Source of the DNA: Hyphobacterium marinum
Lineage (GTDB): Bacteria > Pseudomonadota > Alphaproteobacteria > Caulobacterales > Maricaulaceae
NCBI RefSeq assembly: GCF_036330325.1
Contig: NZ_JAZDRO010000003.1
Location: forward strand, 186,001 to 250,000
Direction: 5' to 3'
DNA length: 64,000 bases
The position numbers and the translations under genes are program-made. The notes under the pieces are model-generated. The model saw only the letters and a program-made list of their open reading frames with translations, ran no database searches and was not told the DNA's origin. This document shows positions 44,156-51,849 of this stretch, one piece after another. Position 1 is the first letter of the stretch; every line of letters begins with the position of its first letter.

Positions 44156-46453
44156 CTACCCCGCCGGCCGTAGCACCAGCGTCCGCGACCCTTCTGGCGG
44201 GCTCTCCGGTGTCCAGTCGGTGCGCAGTTCGAAACTCTCGCCCGCCGCCCACATCGGCGCTAGGTCGCGGTAGTGCGGGGACAGCGGATGACCCGACTGT
44301 CCCGGCGCATGCATGTAGCGCGAGGCATCAAGGTCCGAGAGGTCATAGACGACGCGCAGCGACGGTCCGTGGAAGACGTCGAAATTGTCCGCGCCAATCG
44401 AATAGACGGCGACATTGGGCGTCGACCCGTCCCCGCCGACCGGCTGGCGTACGGTGAAGAGCCCGTCGAGGAAGGGCACACCGGTAAAGGCCGGGTGATC
44501 AAAGACGGCCTGGTGAACGTCGCCCCAGTTCCAGGCATCCAGATCAGCGCCATAGCGCTCGACGCCAATCGCCATGGCCGCGTCCAGCGCAGCTCCAACC
44601 GCGTCGGCACAGGTTTCCGCAGCAGCGGTTGTGATGTCGTCACACCAGTGTGTCTGGCCACCGACAAGGACATTGTCGATGAAGCCGCGCCGGTTGCCGA
44701 GGAAGCGGCGGAAATTCTCACCCAGCTCGTCGGCGTAAATCTCGCGCGCCAGTTCGCGGTACCAGAGCGCATAGAGCAGCGGCTCGGAGCGCTCCATACC
44801 CATCTCGCCGTCCCAGACGGCCAGGTGGACGCGGGCGTCCTCACCGGCGGCGGTGCGCGGCAGGCTGGCCTCAATGACCGGGATGAGACGTTGGGCCTGC
44901 GCCGAGGTCACGTCCATCTGCCCGGCATGGAAGCTTGCCATGTCGTGCTGGTCGACCGCGTTCAGCATTTCGTCGATCCGCACTGCGCGGAAGATCGAAT
45001 ACTCGCCCGGCGTCGGATACGGATAATTGTCCGGCGCGATGCGGTTATTGCCCGAGGCGATACGGCCCGAGAGCGGGTTCTCGACACGCGGCAAATCCTC
45101 GTAAGGGATAAAACCTGACCAACTGCCGTCTTCGGCCCGCAGCGGGACGAGGCCCGGCGTCGTATAGCCGATCGTACCGTCGATATGGGCGTAGTGCATG
45201 TTCTGCATCGGCGCGGTATAGCCTCGGCCCGCCTCGACGAATTCGGCCCAGTTGCGCGACTTCATGATGCGGTAGGAGACATCCGCAACGTCGTTGGACC
45301 GGTCCAGCGCCGTGCTCATCAGGATGACGTCACTTTCCCCGAACCCATTGAGATTAAACCAGTCCGGATCGAGAATCGGACCAGATTCGGTTTCCTGGAC
45401 GGTGATTTCGACATCGTCGCCACCCGAAACATGGATAACTTCGCTCCGCTCGGTGGTCGCCATGGAGCCGGGCGGCACGGGACGCAAATCGATCACGTCA
45501 AACCCGGTATTGGTGAACCCCCAGGCCGAGACGTCATTCCGGCCGAGGACCACCAGCGGTGCCCCCGCCACCGTCGAACCGACGACATGGCCGTCAGGCA
45601 GCGCGAGGTGCGCGTAATACCAGATGCCCGGTGCCGAGAGTCCCAGATGCGGGTCGTTCGCCAGCAGTGGCTCGCCGGTCGCCGTGTGTTCCCCGGACAG
45701 GACCCACGCATTCGAGCCGCCATTCACATCGTCCTGAACATCGGTCTCCGGTGCCGGGACATCGCCGTCCGGCGCGGGAAAGTCCTCCGCTTGCAGCATG
45801 GTCGGGGCCCAGTCCGGATAACCGGGCAGGAATTCCGCGATCTGATCGGCGGTAAAAAGTGTTTCAAGGAGCCGCCGGTTCATTTCCTCGTATTCACCGG
45901 CGGCGAGCGAATCCGCCATGTAGACGACGACGGCGGCAGAATCGCGCGGCTGCCAAGGCTCCGGCGAGAAACGCAGAATGGCGTATTCCGGCGACGGGGT
46001 GCCGCGCTCAAGGCGGGCATTCACCCCGGCGGTATAGGCCTCGACTGCGGCGCGGGCCTCGGGGCTCAGATTCTCGACCGCCGCGTCAGCGACAAGGTGA
46101 TAGCCACGAATACGGTTGCGGGCGTCGACCCGGATGGTGCGCTCGCCCAGCACTTCGGACAGCCGCCCGTGCACATAGCGGCGCATCATGTCCATCTGGA
46201 AGAAGCGGTCCTGCGCGTGGGCGTAGCCGAGCGCAAAGAAGATATCGGCTTCGGTCTCGCCGAAAATGTGCGGCACGCCATACTGGTCGCGCACGATGGA
46301 GACATCGGACGAAATTCCGGCGAGCTCGACCGTGCCGGACACTTGCGGCCTCGTATCGTAGAAGCGCCAGGTCATCCAGCCGCTGACCGCGATCACCAGC
46401 ACAACTGCCAGGCCAAGCAGTCCCGCAACGCCTCCGACAATCCAGCGCATCAT
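44156..46453 (-). CDS. Penicillin acylase-family N-terminal-nucleophile hydrolase
   Basis: 765 residues, membrane-anchored by a helix near the N-terminus (about 5-28) and otherwise periplasmic. Family members are made as one chain and cut themselves before the nucleophile; here the site is VNGGSNAWVLSG, with cleavage expected between Gly246 and Ser247. The preceding part would be the alpha subunit and spacer, the remainder (about 519 residues) the beta subunit. Such enzymes hydrolyse amides, including acyl-homoserine lactones and beta-lactam side chains, so quorum quenching is possible but not shown. Start chosen at 46453 behind GGGGGAGAG; a shared 15-bp palindrome is 22 bp upstream. Confidence 0.9.
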   Translation of the reverse strand: MMRWIVGGVAGLLGLAVVLVIAVSGWMTWRFYDTRPQVSGTVELAGISSDVSIVRDQYGVPHIFGETEADIFFALGYAHAQDRFFQMDMMRRYVHGRLSEVLGERTIRVDARNRIRGYHLVADAAVENLSPEARAAVEAYTAGVNARLERGTPSPEYAILRFSPEPWQPRDSAAVVVYMADSLAAGEYEEMNRRLLETLFTADQIAEFLPGYPDWAPTMLQAEDFPAPDGDVPAPETDVQDDVNGGSNAWVLSGEHTATGEPLLANDPHLGLSAPGIWYYAHLALPDGHVVGSTVAGAPLVVLGRNDVSAWGFTNTGFDVIDLRPVPPGSMATTERSEVIHVSGGDDVEITVQETESGPILDPDWFNLNGFGESDVILMSTALDRSNDVADVSYRIMKSRNWAEFVEAGRGYTAPMQNMHYAHIDGTIGYTTPGLVPLRAEDGSWSGFIPYEDLPRVENPLSGRIASGNNRIAPDNYPYPTPGEYSIFRAVRIDEMLNAVDQHDMASFHAGQMDVTSAQAQRLIPVIEASLPRTAAGEDARVHLAVWDGEMGMERSEPLLYALWYRELAREIYADELGENFRRFLGNRRGFIDNVLVGGQTHWCDDITTAAAETCADAVGAALDAAMAIGVERYGADLDAWNWGDVHQAVFDHPAFTGVPFLDGLFTVRQPVGGDGSTPNVAVYSIGADNFDVFHGPSLRVVYDLSDLDASRYMHAPGQSGHPLSPHYRDLAPMWAAGESFELRTDWTPESPPEGSRTLVLRPAG

Positions 46454-46474
46454 CCCCGTCTCTCCCCCACCGGT

Positions 46475-46489
46475 GTGAACATTGTTCAC
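46475..46489. promoter_or_regulatory. Shared operator, site 2 (GTGAACATTGTTCAC)
   Basis: Perfect 15-bp palindrome centred on one T, the most symmetrical of the four sites. It is 22 bp upstream of the penicillin-acylase-family start and just before its ribosome site, so a bound protein would block transcription or initiation. Confidence 0.75.
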
Positions 46490-46557
46490 CCGCGACCTTA
46501 TCAGGCCATGCGGGGATGGGGAGTCCCGGATTACGTTGGTTTGAAAACTCGACTGAA

Positions 46558-46636
46558 ATCCCGGACGGCGAAGCCGATCCGGGACCTCGCTGCAACTGTC
46601 CAAGGCCCCGGTTACGGCCTGCGGCCGGCCCGGGGG
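46558..46636. repeat. Dispersed hairpin repeat sharing 29 bp with 461-489
   Basis: Positions 46558-46586 equal 461-489 exactly. The second half (AAGGCCCCGG ... CCGGCCCGGGG) resembles the right half of 33168-33247. It separates the stop of the SDR gene from the operator region of the penicillin-acylase gene. Confidence 0.75.
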
Positions 46637-46656
46637 TTCAACACTTTTGGGAAACC

Positions 46657-47406
46657 CTATCGCACATAGCTCGCGCCATTGATGTCGATGACGCTGCCTG
46701 TCGCCGAAGGGCAATCGCCAGAGAGCAGAAACGCCGTCATCGCAGCAATCTCCTCGGGCTGGGCGACCTTGCCGAGCGGGATGTCCGCAACTGCAGCGGC
46801 CCGTGCCTCGACACGGCTCGGGGCCATGTCGGTCTCGATCCAGCCCGGCGTCAGCGTATAGATCAGTATGTTTTCACCTGAATGCGCGCGCGCCAGCGTC
46901 TTGGCCACCGCGACCAGTCCGGACTTCACCGCCGCATAGCCGCAATGGTCCGGCCCGTCGCCGCGATAGGCCGCGCGCGAAGCGATATTGACGATGGCTC
47001 CACCGCCCCGGCGCTGGAATGCCGTCACGGCGGCACGCATCAGGTCGCAGGGCGCGCGCAGATTGACCGCGATCTGCTCGGCCCAGCCCGCCTCCCACTG
47101 CCGGTCATCATTGAGCGGCGTCGCGCGGTAGATGCCGGCATTGTTGACCAGCGCGTCGAGCGGGCCGAACTCGGCATCGGCCTTGGTCCACAGTTTTACA
47201 CCGGCTCCCGCCTCGCCCAGATCCTGGCCGATCAGGCCGAGCGCGGCCTCACCGATCTCACCGGCCAGCGCCTCGGCGGAACCCCGGTTGGCGTTGTAGT
47301 GGATGACGACCTGCCCGCCGGCCTCGGCGCAGGCCCTGGCGATAGCCCGCCCCGCCCCGCGCGACGCGCCAGTGACGAGAATGCGTTTGCCTGAAAGTCC
47401 GCCCAT
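46657..47406 (-). CDS. Short-chain dehydrogenase/reductase
   Basis: 249 residues, classical SDR. Cofactor motif TGASRGAG (12-19), NNAG (88-91), and catalytic Ser143, Tyr157 and Lys161 (GYAAVK) are present. The sequence VVIHYNANRGSAEAL after the first strand fits NADP-type SDRs of the 3-oxoacyl-reductase group. It is the last of four genes read leftward with gaps of 10 bp or less or overlaps, so its substrate is probably an alcohol or ketone intermediate of the same pathway. A palindromic repeat follows the stop. Confidence 0.88.
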   Translation of the reverse strand: MGGLSGKRILVTGASRGAGRAIARACAEAGGQVVIHYNANRGSAEALAGEIGEAALGLIGQDLGEAGAGVKLWTKADAEFGPLDALVNNAGIYRATPLNDDRQWEAGWAEQIAVNLRAPCDLMRAAVTAFQRRGGGAIVNIASRAAYRGDGPDHCGYAAVKSGLVAVAKTLARAHSGENILIYTLTPGWIETDMAPSRVEARAAAVADIPLGKVAQPEEIAAMTAFLLSGDCPSATGSVIDINGASYVR

Positions 47407-47410
47407 CAGC

Positions 47411-48820
47411 CTATTTCATCTGCAGTTTGGAAATGAAGTCGAAGCGCTTGCCATAGGGCGGCGCGATCCAGCGCGACGGGTGCCAGACCGGCGCTTCGAA
47501 GACGGCGCGTTCATGGCTGAAGGTCAAAAAGCCGTGCTCGCCGTGATAGGCCCCGTAGCCGGACTTGCCGACACCGCCGAAGGGCATGCCCTCGACCGAC
47601 ATGTGCAGCATGGAGGCGTTCACGCTCGCCCCGCCGGACATCGTCGCGTCCAGCACACGCCGCGCCACCGCCTTGTCCTTGGCATAGACATAGAGCGCGA
47701 GCGGATGGTCACGGTCATTGACGAAGGATATCGCCCCGTTGAGCGTCTCGTAGCCGAGCACGGGCAGGACGGGGCCGAAAATCTCCTCCTGCATCAGTTT
47801 TGATTCCAGCGGCGGGTCGAGGACGATGGTCGGCGGGATTTTGCGCACATTGCCGGTCTCGCCCATCTCGGGCTGAAGGATGGTTGCGCCCCCGGCGCGC
47901 GCTTCCTCGATCATGCGCGAAAGGCGCTGGTGATGCTTGTCGGAAATGATCGCGGTGTAGTCGGGATCGCTGCCCGGCTCGGGGTAATAGGACTGGACTT
48001 CCGCCAAGATCGCCTCGCCGGTAGCGCGCACCTTGTCCTTCGGCGCGAGCACATAATCCGGCGCAATACAGGTCTGGCCCGCATTGAAATACTTGCCCCA
48101 GGTCAGGGGCTTGGCGGCTTCAGTTAAATCATAGTCCTCGGTGATGATGGCCGGCGATTTTCCGCCCAGCTCCAGCGTCACCGGGACCAGATTGTCCGCC
48201 GCCGCCATCGCCACCAGCCGCCCGACATGGGTCGAGCCGGTATAGAAGAGATGGTCGAAGGGAAGCTTGGCGAACGCCTCCCCGACCGCCGGGCCGCCCG
48301 TGATGACGGCGACATGGTTCTCGTCAAAGGCTTCAGCCAGCATCCGCGCCATCAGCTCGGCGGTGCGCGGGGTGAATTCCGATGGCTTGATGATCGCCCG
48401 GCAGCCAGCCGCGAGTGCGGCAATGAGCGGCGTGAAGGCCAGCTGGAGCGGATAATTCCAGGGCGAAATGATCCCCGCCACGCCTTTCGGCTCGCGGCGC
48501 ACATAGGCCTTGCCCGGCGCGAGCGTCAGTGGGACCGAGGCACGCTTCGGCTTGGCCCATTTGGCGACATGGCTGCGCGCATGTTTCGCCGCGCTGATCG
48601 TGAAGCCGATCTCGGCGATCTGGGTTTCGGCGCAGGACCGCGCACCATAATCGGCGGCAATCGCGTCCATGATGTCTTTCGCGTGGTGTTTGACGAGATC
48701 GCCGACTTTCTCGATGTCAGCCTTGCGCTCGTCGATGGAGCGGTGCCGGTCAGCCGCGAACGCCTTTTTCTGCGCGTCCAGAAGCGTCTTCATCCGCTCG
48801 ATCTGCTGTTCGTCGCTCAT
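47411..48820 (-). CDS. Coniferyl-aldehyde-dehydrogenase-like ALDH
   Basis: 469 residues of the aldehyde dehydrogenase superfamily. Catalytic Cys251 is in GQTCIAPD, Glu217 in LELGGKSPA, Asn122 in PWNYP and Lys145 in KPSEFTP. The lack of the usual longer N-terminal part and the KAYVRREPKGVAGIISPWNYP stretch match the coniferyl/medium-chain aldehyde dehydrogenase branch. It oxidises an aldehyde to the acid with NAD(P). It starts 10 bp after the GMC oxidoreductase stop; the GMC enzyme would provide the aldehyde from an alcohol. The natural substrate need not be coniferaldehyde. Confidence 0.88.
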   Translation of the reverse strand: MSDEQQIERMKTLLDAQKKAFAADRHRSIDERKADIEKVGDLVKHHAKDIMDAIAADYGARSCAETQIAEIGFTISAAKHARSHVAKWAKPKRASVPLTLAPGKAYVRREPKGVAGIISPWNYPLQLAFTPLIAALAAGCRAIIKPSEFTPRTAELMARMLAEAFDENHVAVITGGPAVGEAFAKLPFDHLFYTGSTHVGRLVAMAAADNLVPVTLELGGKSPAIITEDYDLTEAAKPLTWGKYFNAGQTCIAPDYVLAPKDKVRATGEAILAEVQSYYPEPGSDPDYTAIISDKHHQRLSRMIEEARAGGATILQPEMGETGNVRKIPPTIVLDPPLESKLMQEEIFGPVLPVLGYETLNGAISFVNDRDHPLALYVYAKDKAVARRVLDATMSGGASVNASMLHMSVEGMPFGGVGKSGYGAYHGEHGFLTFSHERAVFEAPVWHPSRWIAPPYGKRFDFISKLQMK

Positions 48821-48830
48821 GTGTGTCTCC

Positions 48831-50435
48831 CTATCCGGCAGAAGCCCGGATCATCTCGGCGGCCTTGTCGGCAATCATCATTGTGGGCGCATTCGTGTTC
48901 CCGCCCACCAGGCGCGGCATCACCGAGGCGTCGACCACGCGCAGACCCTTCACCCCGTAGACCCGGCACTCCGGGTCGACGACGGCCATCGGGCCCTTAC
49001 CCATCACGCAGGTCGAGGTCGGATGGTAGAGCGTCTCGGCGCGGCCGCGAATGTCGGCTTCCATCGCGTCACGGGATTCCAGGATTTCGGACGGGCGGAA
49101 CATGCCGACCCGTTCGTCATCAAAGGCCGGGGCCATCAGGATGCGCTGGACGATTTCCAGCCCGTCAATCAGCGCGGTCAGATCGCCCTCATGGGCGAGA
49201 TAATTCGGGTCGATCAGCGGATGCTCGGCCGGATTGTTCGACCGGATCCGGATCTCGCCCCGGCTTTCCGGATAGAGATGGCAGACATGCAGCGTCACGC
49301 CATGGCCGAAGACCGTCGTGCGGCCATGGTCGACCGACAGGCCGGGAATGAAGACCAGCTGAAGATCGGGCAGGTCGCCGGCCAGCGAGGAATTCAGGAA
49401 CGCCCCGCCCTGCACCGGGTTGATGGTGAAATCGCCGTCTCCGCGGATCATCCAGCGCGCCACGTCGGCGAGGTTCTTTGGTGTGCGCTTCCAGGAATTG
49501 CCGATCGAGCGCGCGGTCTTCGTGCGCATGATCGCGGCGATGTCGAGATGGTCCTGCAGATTGCGGCCCACGCCCGGCAGTTCATGCTCGACCGAGACAC
49601 CCGCGGCCCTCAGCCAGTCCGGATCGCCAATCCCTGAAAGCTGCAGCAATTGCGGGGAGTTGATCGCCCCGCCCGAAAGAATCACTTCCTTGCGCGCGAT
49701 GATTTCGGCGGCCTCGCCCTTTATGTCGAGCGCGACGCCGCGCGCACGGCCATTCTCCAGCAGCACGCGATGGGCCAGCGCGTGGGTGATGACGGTGACA
49801 TTGCCGCGCTCCATGGCGGGGCGCAGGAAGGCGTCTGCCGCACTCCAGCGGCGCGGCCCCTTCATCGTCATCTGGTAGGGGCCGAACCCGTATTGCTTCT
49901 CGCCGTTGAAATCGGGATTTTCCGGGTATTGAAGCTCGCGCGCGGCCTCGAAATAGAGCTCGGTCAGAGGGTTGAGTTTCGGGATATCCTCGACCCGCAG
50001 CGGACCGCCGGTGCCGTGCCAGGCGTCCGCACCCCGCTGCTGGTCCTCCATCGCCTTGAAGCGTGCAAGCGCATCGGCCCAGTTCCAGGTGTCCGCCCCC
50101 AGCTCGCCCCACTCATCGAAATTCTCGTGCGCCCCGCGCATATAGTGCATGGCGTTGATCGAGGAGGAACCGCCGAGTGTCTTGCCGCGCGGCCAGAACA
50201 GGCGGCGGTCGTGCAGCTCGGCTTGGGGCTCGGTCTCGTAGGACCAGTTATAGGGCCCGCCGCTGACGACCTTGGCCAGCAGCATGGGCGTGCGGATGGC
50301 GGGATCCTTGTCTGGCCCGCCGGCTTCGAGCACACAGACCGTGACGTCGCGATCCCGTGACAGACTCTCCGCCACCACGCAGCCGGCCGAACCGGCCCCG
50401 ACGATCACGTAGTCGAATTCACGCGCCTCACTCAT
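48831..50435 (-). CDS. GMC family FAD-dependent alcohol oxidoreductase
   Basis: 534 residues. The FAD fold begins YVIVGAGSAGCVVAE with GAGSAG at 13-18, then LGGSSSINAMHYMRG (GMC signature 1) and SGGAINSPQLLQLSGIG (signature 2). The active-site His is in YHPTSTC and the second base position is Asn in GGNTNAPTMMI. The family oxidises primary alcohols such as choline, alkanols or polyethylene glycols to aldehydes. Start placed at 50435, where it overlaps the serine hydrolase stop by 8 bp. With the downstream ALDH it would convert an alcohol to an acid. Confidence 0.93.
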   Translation of the reverse strand: MSEAREFDYVIVGAGSAGCVVAESLSRDRDVTVCVLEAGGPDKDPAIRTPMLLAKVVSGGPYNWSYETEPQAELHDRRLFWPRGKTLGGSSSINAMHYMRGAHENFDEWGELGADTWNWADALARFKAMEDQQRGADAWHGTGGPLRVEDIPKLNPLTELYFEAARELQYPENPDFNGEKQYGFGPYQMTMKGPRRWSAADAFLRPAMERGNVTVITHALAHRVLLENGRARGVALDIKGEAAEIIARKEVILSGGAINSPQLLQLSGIGDPDWLRAAGVSVEHELPGVGRNLQDHLDIAAIMRTKTARSIGNSWKRTPKNLADVARWMIRGDGDFTINPVQGGAFLNSSLAGDLPDLQLVFIPGLSVDHGRTTVFGHGVTLHVCHLYPESRGEIRIRSNNPAEHPLIDPNYLAHEGDLTALIDGLEIVQRILMAPAFDDERVGMFRPSEILESRDAMEADIRGRAETLYHPTSTCVMGKGPMAVVDPECRVYGVKGLRVVDASVMPRLVGGNTNAPTMMIADKAAEMIRASAG

Positions 50436-51657
50436 CGCCGCTTTCTCCGATGGAAGAGACAGCTTCGGCGATCGCGCGGAAGACGGCAAAGGTTTCTTCG
50501 GTGCGTGCGCCCCACTCGGGATCGGCAGCAAACCGGGCGATCACGACGTCGCGGCGCTCATCGACCCAGACATACTGACCATAGATCCCGGCCGCGTAGT
50601 ACTCACCCTGCGGATTGTCGGGGATCCAGAAATGCAGGCCATAGCCGCGCGGCGCGTAGATCGCGTCCGGCCCCGGCTCCTGGAACGGCGCATTGGGCCG
50701 CGTCGCCAGTTGCACCCAGCCTTCGGGCAACAGGCGCTCGCCGTCCCATACCCCATCCTGGAGATACCACTGGCCGAAGCGGGCAAAGTCGACCAGGCGG
50801 GCATTGAGGCAGCAATACCCCACGGCAATGCCCTGATCGCCCTCGACATTCTGTGACCAGTAGGCCTCGCCGGTCATGTTAAGCGGCGTCCAGATTTTCT
50901 CCTCGACGATGTCGGCCAGCGGCATGCCGTAGATGGCGCGCACCACGGCAGACAGCGCCTGCGTATTCGAGGAAATGTAATCGAGTTCGGTACCCGGCTC
51001 GGTATCGCGCTCGAATTCCATGATCATGGAGTCAATGTCGCGTTCGAAAATGAAGGCGTTGAAGAACAGGCGGCGAATGTCCGAATCCTCGGCCGAATAG
51101 TCCTCCACGAAATCGATACCCGACGACATCATCAGCAGGTGGCGCAGCGACGTGTCGCCATAATCGGTGCCAGTATAGGCGGGCACAAACTCGGCCACGG
51201 TCTGGTCGAGCGAGGCGATATGCCCCTCTTGCATCGCAATCGCGATCAGCGATGCGACGAAACTCTTGGCAACCGACCACGTCGTCAGGCGGGACTCGGG
51301 ATTTGCGCCACTGCGGTAGGATTCGTGGACGATCTCACCTCTGTGCAGGACCACCAGGCCGAGCGAGGTCGAGTCGGTCAGATACTGATCGAGCGTCCGC
51401 GTTTCACCCTGCCAGTCAAAGCTGACCTCCAGCGGCGCATCATTGCGTGGCAGAGGTTCGGGATTGCGTGCCTGAATCGTGCGTCCGGGGAAAACCGAAC
51501 GCATGTCCTGTGACAGCTCGACAAGGCGCGCCGGGTCTCCCGCCGCCTGGTAACCCGCCGGTGAATATTCCGACCAAGGCCGGTAAAACCACGCTGCAGC
51601 AATCGAAACCGCCAGCACCACGAGCAGCAAAAGCCCGCCTGCAATCCGTGTGATCAT
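50428..51657 (-). CDS. Beta-lactamase-fold serine hydrolase (class C/EstB-like)
   Basis: 409 residues with an N-terminal membrane helix (about 7-25) and a periplasmic serine hydrolase domain. The SxxK motif is S128-V-A-K131 (TTWSVAKSF) and the second motif is YISSN; the third position reads GLHFW rather than the KTG of beta-lactamases, which favours an esterase. It could release an alcohol from an ester for the GMC oxidoreductase encoded next. The start at 51657 has GGGGAGAG before it. First gene of a four-gene operon; a KTRAACAKYGTTCAC palindrome lies 17 bp upstream of the start codon. Confidence 0.87.
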   Translation of the reverse strand: MITRIAGGLLLLVVLAVSIAAAWFYRPWSEYSPAGYQAAGDPARLVELSQDMRSVFPGRTIQARNPEPLPRNDAPLEVSFDWQGETRTLDQYLTDSTSLGLVVLHRGEIVHESYRSGANPESRLTTWSVAKSFVASLIAIAMQEGHIASLDQTVAEFVPAYTGTDYGDTSLRHLLMMSSGIDFVEDYSAEDSDIRRLFFNAFIFERDIDSMIMEFERDTEPGTELDYISSNTQALSAVVRAIYGMPLADIVEEKIWTPLNMTGEAYWSQNVEGDQGIAVGYCCLNARLVDFARFGQWYLQDGVWDGERLLPEGWVQLATRPNAPFQEPGPDAIYAPRGYGLHFWIPDNPQGEYYAAGIYGQYVWVDERRDVVIARFAADPEWGARTEETFAVFRAIAEAVSSIGESGDE

Positions 51658-51673
51658 TCCGCTCTCCCCGTTT

Positions 51674-51688
51674 TTAAACATTGTTCAC
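51674..51688. promoter_or_regulatory. Shared operator, site 3 (TTAAACATTGTTCAC)
   Basis: Matches the four-site consensus, with identical right half GTTCAC. It lies between the divergent serine hydrolase (start 51657) and TonB receptor (start 51850) genes, close to the former, so control of the hydrolase operon is sure to be affected and control of the receptor is possible. Confidence 0.7.
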
Positions 51689-51849
51689 TTATCCAACGAT
51701 AAGCACAATTCGTCATGTGTGTGCTGATTTCGCACTCACCTGTTGCGCGTACGCTACTGACAGACGCCGCGAAGAATGGTGTTATGCGCGCAACAACAAT
51801 GCCTGCACCGTCAAAAACAATGGGACCACGGTGCCATAAGGGGAGAATC

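Noticed and set aside
44140..44160. GTGAAC half-site at the 3' end of the penicillin-acylase gene as a fifth operator
   Set aside because: Only one half matches and it is located after a gene, not before a start codon.
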